Part shown: in pieces, positions 55,611-64,000 of the stretch
Numbering within the stretch: position 1 is the stretch's first letter
How the letters are laid out: each line of letters begins with the position of its first letter
Source of the DNA: Nemania diffusa
Lineage: Eukaryota; Ascomycota; Sordariomycetes; Xylariales; Xylariaceae
DNA: 64,000 nucleotides
NCBI GenBank assembly: GCA_038501195.1
Contig: JBBPUQ010000005.1
Location: 3,038,001-3,102,000 of the forward strand
Direction: 5' to 3'
The notes under the pieces: model-generated
Database searches by the model: none
Told to the model about the DNA's origin: nothing
Seen by the model: the letters and a program-made list of their open reading frames with translations, nothing else
Made by a program: the position numbers and the translations under genes

Positions 55611-57633
55611 ATACAGTTTGAACACTTCGGCATACAGGGTGGCGGATCTACCCTTATGTTTAGATACAAGACTAACTTGCCCTTCCATAGCAACGAGTCT
55701 CTTACTGGCTTAGAGAGGCGAATGATGGAAATGAGTAATACGGTAGAGGCCTTTACAATACGGAGTAGCTGATTTGGCACGAGGAGTATAGTTATGTGGA
55801 CAAGTGTAAATAAGAACCTGGTGTGGTAGCAGATTATCACGGAGCAAAACTGTAACGTTATTATAGTACATACCACGATACTCCTAGAAGTAGAACATTC
55901 TTAAGGTGGAAACCTTGGCAGCTACTTATCGATGAGACCGTGACGCAAATGTAACTTATAACATCCTTCGTTAATTCAACTCCTAGATAGACCTCTATAC
56001 CGCCCGCTATTCATTTTACTACCACTTTCTAGCAGTAGTCGTCCGTAGATGGGGATAGTTTCGGAGCGGCTACCTAGGCAAAGCGCTTATCACGAGAATA
56101 CGGCTAGCCCCAACCAAGGAGTATACCGAGGAAATGGAATGGTCCGATCATGTGTAACATGATTGTTTTGGGCCCTTCGATCTAGCCGCGACGAACCAGA
56201 GGGGCAGTCTGCTTCTACCCCCTCGGCCACATGCGTTTCAAGCTGCATTACTGTATAGCGTTGAGCTTAATGTCTATACGGAGGCTTTCGAAATGCAAGT
56301 CGTTCGATTTAAGCGAGGAAGGACTGGCTGGCAAGGTCTAAATCCCGGCTCTGGGAGGGCAGCAAGTTAGCTAGGTTTATATAGGAAAAATCAAATACCC
56401 ATTAAGTAGACTCCTCTGTGTGGCTTACCCAAGCGGGGATAGACGGCGATCAGGACCACATTTCTCGTCACATATAGTTCCTAGACATCAGGACTAGAAG
56501 TGCATGCAGATTTTGTTACGCTTGTCCTTCTTCACCGTCCTTGATGTCTTCATACAATACCTAGCAGTATTTACCACATATGCGATAATATCAAGCATTA
56601 AACCTAAAAATTCAGGTCAGCCTGCAATAAATTCCCGATGTATAAGACGTTATAAGGGAATCATGAAGTTGTATGGCACAATCGGCCTGATCTTAAGTAC
56701 ACATGGCAATTGAGACCTACATAATCTAAGTACTGCGTACCTAATTTAATATACCTAGTGTAGATCTTATCGGTAGTGGCTAGGTGATAGCTAGGACAAA
56801 ATGTCTGCTTGTAATTGATTGGGAGAGCTCTTTGGGACGACCCGCCGTTGGTTTTAGCGACTTCATCATGGATACCTATATGTATAAGAGCGGGGGAGGA
56901 GTCCGATCGTGGCGGGAGTGTCGCGGACCTGGCAGGTTGCTAATTTCCGGAATGTCACATACTGAACCGAATGCGCTAGGTAGAATGGAACCACATGTAA
57001 TAAGGGCTTCAGCATCTTAGCATGTTCATCCCCAGATCCCTTTCCTTATTGGGACTCTCCACGGCCCGAATCGGCCTGCTAGGTTTACGACGTATCCCCA
57101 GCTCTACCAAGCTCTAGGTACCTGGTATTAGGGCATCCTCACGGTAATAGAGCTTAGCGAGGTGAATTTGGCTTGGGTGATTAGCGAATGAGATGTACCG
57201 ATTAGCCCACGTACCTACTCTCGTTTCACGGCATCGGGTCTGCCGGCGCGCAATAGTACCCCGCCATCCTGGCCTACGTAGCAGTCTAGGTAGCGTATGC
57301 AGCTCGGGTGAATCCATTTGCCAACAGCTACCTATGTGTAAGGCATGTCAGGGCATGTCTCATTGGTACCGACCTCCCCAGAAGGGATGGACGTGTGAGG
57401 GATCAATGCCGGCTGGGAGATTTCGGGTTGTTAATAGCTTAGGGGGTCTTTTTTCGTTCTCTCTGTAAACCCTTTATTCTCTTCTTCTTTATTTAACTAC
57501 GGTAGTACATACATCCATAGTATGTTAATCGGTAAAATTCCTCGTTCGCTATTCGCTATTCGCCGAGTCTCTCTAATACCTAGGTCATAAATAATAATAG
57601 CCAACCCGCGTCGCGCCTGAGAACCCCAACACC
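55611..57633. other. spacer
   Basis: 2 kb with dense stops and no recognised gene. Short frames at 56504-56713, 56784-57020 and 57193-57468 show nothing familiar. Confidence 0.6.
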
Positions 57634-59219
57634 ATGTCTCAGCTGCCTGAGGGCACGCTTGGAGACGCAGTTGGGGTCTTGCTTTTCACCTTTATCTGCT
57701 TGTTTACCAATATCCTCCTTCTATGGCTCTATTGGATAACCAACGAACGATTTAGCTGTGGGTTCTCTCTCTCCACTCTTGAATTTGAATATTTATTTGT
57801 TACTCGGGGAAAGATTCCGATTAATAAATAGTTGTGTGTAGACATAGCACTCGTAGGGTATTTTGCTCTACTATGCACAGTCAGCAGCATAATCCAGCAG
57901 ATTTATAACTATTCGTAGGTCTTGGCGAACCCGTTAGAAATCTTGAGGCTATTCACTTACCCCTTTTAGTCTATGGGATGATCTTCTTTGGCAGCAGCTG
58001 GCCTATATAAAGGCAAACTACAAGAATGCCGACGTCGTTTTCCATAATGGTAATTTCGGCTTCATGCGGGTGCTGGCAATTATACGTACGTCGAAAACAT
58101 TCATAGTTGAGCGTCTATCTCTCTAGTCTGACTGCGTGACTGATACAAACCGCCAGGGTTATTTTGTTACATATTAGAGTCGAGCTATCTTTTGGCCTAG
58201 TGAGTCGCGCCATCCATCACACATGTCGGCGTTTCTAATATGAACTTCAGCTGTATCCGAGTAACCATGACAGTGTACAACTTCTGGGCAACGAGACGGG
58301 CTGCAGAACGCATCTTTGCTATTGTCGGTAGAGTCGTGCCAATAATACTGGCAGTAGTGACTATCGGCTTGCTCCAAACACCAGTAGTACAGAGTAGCTT
58401 TACTACGTATATGATCGTAGCGAATCTGCAATGTGAGCCCCCTCCTTGGTCCTGTCCTTTCCCCCGAGTTACCCTAATTTACTTTACTTTATTGTAAATT
58501 GACTCAAGTTAGCTGTCACGAGTTGCCTTGTTAGTATTATCTTACTATTCGTTGTTATTCGCGTATATATCCAGTCAAAGCTTGCCTGGAGACGAGTACA
58601 CCAATTCGATGAGCCCGGTTTCTGGTCTCGCCTCAGAAATAGTAGTACTAGTAGCGATGGCTCTAAAGACGAATCTCCAATAGCACCGGTGTATTCAACC
58701 CAGGCGACGATTTTCGACGACAATTGGGTAGTGGTTCGGCTTTCCATTGCGGTCGTTCTTATTTCGTACGCCTACCCTTCTATACCTCTTAGAGCTGACT
58801 TCGTCGGACAACAACTAACAATTTTCAGAGCCTTTATAGTAGCAAACATCGCCACACACATACCTCAACGCGATGATATAGAGAGAGATTCGAAAGCAGA
58901 CGTCCCCGATCTAAGTCCCGAGCGCGCTAGGTCAAATATCATCGGCTACATTTTCGGCGTGACGCCTGGTTTAGCTATCTGGATCGTCTTTGGTCTCACT
59001 AAAGACTTTCGGCAAATCATGTATGAGACGTTCGTCCCTCGAAGTTGGCGCAGGAGGTGGTCAACATCCACCTCGAATCTCGATACGCACTGGGATCCCG
59101 CCTATGGTAATCAACCGACAGATCTGTCTGGAGTTGCCGTGGATACTGGACTTCAGCTAGATAACATAAAAGTCAATCCCAAGAGGCGTTCAATACTGGA
59201 CACGACTGACGTATCATAA
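57634..59219 (+). CDS. seven-helix receptor-like membrane protein
   Basis: Six exons rebuilt by phase and splice signals: 57634-57757, 57857-57914, 57970-58085, 58157-58199, 58251-58432, 58513-59219, giving 409 residues. Helices in order: 1 (VLLFTFICLFTNILLLWLYW), 2 (YFALLCTVSSIIQQIYNYS), 3 (VLAIIRLFCYILESSYLLAY, made from two exons), 4 (AIVGRVVPIILAVVTIGLLQ), 5 (VTSCLVSIILLFVVIRVYIQ), 6 (VVVRLSIAVVLISYAYPSIP) and 7 (IIGYIFGVTPGLAIWIVFGL). A long third inner loop rich in Ser/Asp lies between 5 and 6, and a 65-residue tail follows 7. This topology fits a fungal GPCR-like protein. The ligand is unknown, and I cannot place it in a named receptor class. The extracellular loop NADVVFHNGNFGF before helix 3 looks conserved. 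Confidence 0.72.
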
Positions 59220-61071
59220 TCAATCTTAAGCCGGAAATTGGGAACGACTGGGAGTGACAGGTCTCTTTCACGAGGCCGGTGACTATCTTTGGGTAGCATT
59301 ATGAGATATGGCGTTAATGGATATGGATATCCTAGTGTTTTGGGGGGTTGGTGGAAACAAAAAACCGGAGTAAGGTTAACACAATCTTGGTAATGATACG
59401 GTTGAAGGGAACCTGGCCGATATCCGTGATATTCTTCTAACTACTATGAACTTGTCGTCTAACGACACATTCTGCACCTCTCCTTCGTAGTTAGGTTTGT
59501 ACTATAGTTAAGCTGCTAAAACGCTTCTAAATATATGTATATAGAAAGTTTTAAAACCTTAATGCGTCTAAAAATAGAGACATACTAAACTATTTTGCAT
59601 CCAAGTAACCGTTTCTAGTTGCTTCCTCGGCAACTATCTAGAGCTTGAATATATTGCCAATGTATTCTCGGTGTATCAACAATATTTGCCGAGTTTACTA
59701 CGATCGCCAGGCCGTCACAAGTATAAGCGACTGTAAATAATTCTTTATACTAGCAGTGGTTAAGTGGCTTAGTCGCAAAGAAGGTAGAACGCCAGGAATG
59801 ATTGAGAGATTGGCGAATGAATGAATTTATACAACGCTACAAGCACTACTATGAACCCGTACCTAATATAGTTCATTACTCTCTTCAAACGGTTCCATAT
59901 AAACCGTTGGGGTGCGTATTAGGCACATCTATCTACTATACACGTCTAGCTGAGACTTGAGAGAGCCCGATGGAGTGGTTCAGCATCAACGAACTCTCAG
60001 CTTGAAAAATACGACCCCTAATTAAGACTTAGGAGTCAGCAGCGTTGGTCCTGCCATCCTACCTGTATTGTCTGTGCGTGTTCACTGTAACACTCCGCCT
60101 ATTTTGTAATTTATTGAAAGCTATCCTGTTGGGCTTTCCGGTTGTCCGGGTTGTCGGGGGCTCGAGCCGCCTCCAGCAATGCAACACGGGAAAGTCTGGC
60201 CGAGCTTAGATGCGTGAGGCTGATCCGCGGCATTGGAACCACAGCTGCTTGATATATCCGCATATTCATCTATACAGAGATCAATATAAAAGATTCTGGA
60301 AACTGGTCTGCGGGGAACCCTGCTGACTATTAGTTGACGAATTCTTCGCCTTCTACCTACAAAGCCGATGAGGTTAAAGCGGGCAAGTTGACGATAGGGG
60401 TGCGAGGATAAAATCAATTGCGATTGCTTGTTCAAAGCACATATTTCCCCTCCTTATACTCACCTTGATGGGAGATATATGACTAGAAGACTGCGCCGCG
60501 TGGTTGCCTACATCCAGAGTAACAACAAGAATGCGGAGAATGGATTTTCAGCGACACAGCACGTTTTCTCACGCGGAAAGTTGCAGCGAACTGTCAAGAG
60601 TTTCCCCTCTTTAGTTGGAGTTTCTATAGTACACTGGGATTGTCCCTCCAATAACAGCAGAACTTGTCCTATCATCATGCGCGTGCATCATTGTAGGGCC
60701 TACTACTACTTTATCCCCCAGCTTCGAAAGCGGCGCGGATCAGGCGCTCCGGGTAAATCGAACGACATACATATCTAGACATTTAAGCGGGACCCAGCAA
60801 GACCACATCATTTGCTCTGGCCCCAACATTGAACATGCACTCTCTATTATCTGATTATCCGCCGACAAGCTCCGAATTGCTATCGGGCCGGCGCGCGGAT
60901 AGGGCCACGTATATGAGCGAGGCGCGCGCGCCCAGCGGGAGGAGGACTCTTCCTTGAGTTCGCGGGCCTCGTTTTTTTCCTCACAGTACCGTCTCCCACG
61001 CAGCCGAGAAAACTAAGTCAGTCGGTCAGTCGGTCAGTTGGTTGGTTGTATGAAGAGGCGGCTCTGACAAG
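59220..61071. other. spacer with a candidate LTR and the promoter of the sugar transporter
   Basis: The left part holds an LTR-like sequence. The last 180 bp are GC-rich (GGCGCGCG, GAGGCGCGCGCGCCC near 60,920), followed by a GGTCAGTC repeat at about 61018-61040 just before the ATG at 61072. Reading frames at 60121-60435 (minus) and 60428-60778 (plus) are not supported as genes. Confidence 0.5.
59716..60092 (-). mobile_element. possible decayed LTR of a retrotransposon
   Basis: Read on the minus strand, AAAATAGGCGGAG (purine-rich) is followed by TGTTACAG at 60092, a usual start of fungal LTRs. Further on are GTATAAAT (near 59,830), an AATCTCTCAATC stretch and AAGAATTATTTACAG with CTTATACTTGTGAC towards 59,720. 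No coding part of an element was recognised beside it. The left boundary is approximate. Confidence 0.3.
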
Positions 61072-63130
61072 ATGGTCGGCGTCACTGTTGAGATGGACAA
61101 CCGCGTCCACCGCATGGCGGTGGAGGACCCGGTCCCCTGGTACCGCAAGCGAAACCTGCGCTACCTCTACTTCATGCTATTCCCCTGCCTCATGGGCATC
61201 GAGATGACCTCGGGCTTCGACTCGCAGATCATCAACGCCGTCCAGCTCGTGCCTGCTTGGACTAACTGTAAGTCGTCCCCTGACGCAAGCGTGTTGGGTT
61301 TCGCCCAGGCGTGGGGAAGAAGCTGACTCTGGCTTCGCAAGACTTTGGACATCCTACTGGGGGTTACAAGGGCATTCTCGCATCTGCGCTGCCGCTTGGA
61401 GCGGTTATTGGGCTGCCTCTTATTCCCCTTGTTAACGATAACTTTGGTCGGAGATGGTGCGTTATGACGGGGAGCTTGATTATGATCCTCGGGTCGCTTA
61501 TTCAAGGGTTTGCAGTCAATGGTAAGTTAGTTTCAGGAGATGTAGCATACATGGGATCATCTCTTAATTCTCTATTAACCCCGTTATTAACTCGCTGTTA
61601 GCACCCATGTATATCATTGCTCGATTGATCATCGGATTTGGTCTTCCTTATGCCATCGTGGCCGGCTCGAGTCTTATCGGTGAACTGGCATACCCGAAAG
61701 AGCGTGCCGTTTTGACGTCGTTATTCAATGCTGCTTACTTCGTTGGCGCAATCGTTGCTTCTGGTGTGACATATGGAACACAACTGATCCATTCCGACTG
61801 GTATGTCGAACTGTTCAGGTATCTTCATAATTGGAAGCTAACGTGTTTCGCCGTAGGTCTTGGAGGTAAAGTGATATAGCTATCTAATAGCTCCTATAAG
61901 CCGTACTCACATTCAATAGAGTTCCTTCGCTATTGCAGCTATCCCCATCTTTGTTACAAGTTATCTTCATCTTGTGGGTTTCTCGCCTCAGTTTAGATAT
62001 GCCCCTTTACCAGCACTAATACCCCTTTTCAGCTTCATCCCGGAGAGCCCCAGATATCTTATTAGCAAGGACAGACATGAAGAAGCCTTCAAGGTAATCG
62101 TCAAATACCACGCCGAGGGAGACGAGAACTCGGAATTTGCCAAGGCCGAGATGGCTGAGATCAAGACGACGATCGCCATCGAGCTCGAGCACTCGAAACG
62201 ATCCTGGATGGACCTGGTCTCCACCCCTGGTAACCGGCGGCGACTCCTCATCGGCTCGCTCGTCGGCGTGATGACGCAGCTTTCCGGCAATGTGGTCATC
62301 TCGTACTATCTAGGCGACATCCTAGCACTCGTGGGGTTCACGGACCCTCAGTTCGCCGCCAAGTACAACATCGGCAACCAGGTCTGGGGTCTCGTGTGCG
62401 CCGTGGTCACGGCACTTATCGTGATGCGGTTCCGGCGCCGCACCATGTATCTCTTCGCCATCTCGTGGATCCTGGTCGCCTACGTCGGCTGGACCGCCTC
62501 CGCCGCCGTGGCCATCGAGCAGCACAACGATGCCGCCGCCAAGCTCACCCTGTTCTGGATCTACTTCTACCAGCCTGGGTACAACATCGGCTTCAACGCC
62601 CTGACGTACAGTAAGTGGGGAATGGCATTAAACTCTGACGCGAGCACTAACTTGCTCTCTTAGCGTTCTTGGTCGAACTCTTCCCTTATGCGATGAGAGC
62701 TCGCGGTATCACCGTCTTCCAGTTCTTCGGGAAGGCGGCGCAGGTAAGTCGACATGACTAAATACCCTAGAAAAGCCACCACATCGCTGACAATGAATCA
62801 GTTCTTCGGCACAAACGTGAACCCCGTCGGCTTGGATCCAGTCCATGGCATCGGCTGGAAGTTCCTGATCGTATACTCGGTTTGGATCCTCATCGAGGGC
62901 GTCCTCATCTACTTCCTCTGGCCCGAGACTTCGGGCCGGACCCTGGAGGAGCTCGCGTTCCGTACGTTTTGCCGATGTAGTGAAACTCGTAAAATGATAT
63001 TGATACTGATTCGTTTCCGCCTGTAGTGTTCGAGGATGACGAGCGCGTACGCAAGACGGCCGAAGCTGTTGAGCACGAGATCCATCATAACGGCTCTGTT
63101 TCCGAGGAGACTGTGAAAGAGGCGGCTTAA
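61072..63130 (+). CDS. MFS sugar transporter (hexose/lactose permease-like)
   Basis: Nine exons (61072-61267, 61342-61521, 61602-61800, 61857-61865, 61920-61973, 62033-62610, 62664-62743, 62802-62961, 63027-63130) give 519 residues. The fourth exon is only 9 nt; joining it yields DWSWRVPSLLQ, the conserved segment before helix 6. Other family marks are SGFDSQIINAVQ in helix 1, NDNFGRRW after helix 2, RLIIGFGLPYAIVAGSSLIGEL, the loop FIPESPRYLISKDRHEEA, VELFPYAMRARG and WPETSGRTLEELAFLFEDD at the end. Twelve helices are expected, in the plasma membrane, carrying sugar with protons. The substrate cannot be told from sequence. The protein looks complete and functional. Confidence 0.93.
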
Positions 63131-64000
63131 GTTTGCGATGGGGTCTCGGGTAAGGGTTTTCTTACGCGGAAATCTAGGCATGCCTAATTGTACTCGGTGG
63201 AAATAATCATATACGGTGTTTGTCAACAGCAGTTTGCACATGGGTAAATAGGTATGATATTAGCATCGGATCTCTCTACCCTGTATACATGATTTAGACG
63301 CAGTCCGTATCTGACTGTAAACCTCATGGCGTGTCATTATTTAGCCTTTTAGCTTGCCATTCATCAAAAGCGTGCTCCCTGGTACATCTCAGTGTCAAGT
63401 TTATCTCTCACGGATGTAGTTTGTAAACATAATTATAGTCCTGCTTATACATGGAGTGCATTATAACTTTGAATGGGTCATTCTATTTCCGCGAAAGGAT
63501 GGATATACGGGTTTTATGAGTGGATGAAAATATCAACTTTTCTCCTTTCAGTGCTGCATACAAGCTTGGAGCATGTTTAAACTCTAAAACATTTCATATG
63601 GGATCGAGACAATAATAGACATGCATCTAGGAATTCTCTTCACACTTATTCTATCTAGCTTTGCTTCTTATCCCCTTGTAGTCCCGTTCCTCATTTTCTC
63701 CTTAGGCACATATGACTATTCCCACCCCTATACTATATTTTCAGCATCTTTCGCATGCTGAGTTCATATCCTCGAGTCCCCGGGCTCTCGGGGATGACAA
63801 TTTAGGCCTTATAAAGTGAGCCGACAACAGGGGAAGCCTATGCGCTCAACCTATGCCTACCCTCCTCTGCATCGCGCTTAGGCTCTTCTCTACTCGAGAT
63901 CCTACTATCTTACTATGTGACTTCGAGCACCAGAATCTGTAGAGACACGGAGAATAGAATGGGACGATAGCGGGGTAGTTCCGTAGTGCTCATCAAATTA
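63131..64000. other. right-end spacer
   Basis: No gene seen. A small GC palindrome (CCCCGGGCTCTCGGGG, near 63779-63794) is the only feature of note. Confidence 0.55.

Noticed and set aside
60121..60778. Overlapping minus and plus frames near the LTR candidate
   Set aside because: Neither resembles integrase, reverse transcriptase or any other protein I can recognise.

Overview
This window looks like nuclear DNA of a filamentous ascomycete (Pezizomycotina, most likely a Sordariomycete). Genes are separated by long spacers and broken by short introns of about 50-140 nt with GT..AG ends and CTAAC/CTAAT-type branch sites. Three HET-domain (heterokaryon incompatibility) genes are present, a family expanded in this group, and most other products have clear fungal orthologues. 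I rebuilt exons by hand from splice signals, reading phase and family conservation, so boundaries are predictions.

Layout. A partial gene runs off the left edge (1-742, minus), followed by about 6.8 kb without a recognisable gene but rich in GGTA/TACC arrays. Next come an unrecognised two-exon gene (7.6-8.6 kb), a four-helix SUR7/PalI-type membrane protein (10.0-10.8 kb) and the histone chaperone Spt16 (11.7-15.1 kb, minus). From 16.2 to 25.4 kb lie three HET-domain genes in tandem on the plus strand, the last carrying about 15 ankyrin repeats. A housekeeping block follows: Maf1 (RNA polymerase III repressor), the AP-1 sigma adaptin, the glutamate-cysteine ligase regulatory subunit, the KEOPS kinase Bud32, an unknown membrane protein, a carboxymuconolactone-decarboxylase-like protein and a Sln1-type hybrid histidine kinase (38.9-42.5 kb, minus). 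A 4 kb spacer holds a perfect 53-bp inverted repeat that looks like a fold-back/MITE element. After it come a single-pass Cys-rich membrane protein with a probable GC-AG intron and the ribosome-biogenesis factor Rrp7.

The right third is more accessory. An MFS drug-type transporter, a medium-chain reductase and a Zn2Cys6 regulator (49.6-55.6 kb) form a compact module; the reductase and regulator are divergent and share a 555-bp promoter that holds two copies of the palindrome TCCGCGGA. Then come a six-exon seven-helix receptor-like gene, a candidate decayed LTR, and a nine-exon sugar transporter with a 9-nt micro-exon.

The housekeeping genes act independently (chromatin, tRNA transcription and modification, rRNA processing, vesicle traffic, glutathione, osmosensing). 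The two functional groupings suggested by position are the HET cluster (non-self recognition) and the transporter-reductase-regulator module (probable inducible export/detoxification or metabolite tailoring). I saw no convincing tRNA, rRNA or CRISPR array.
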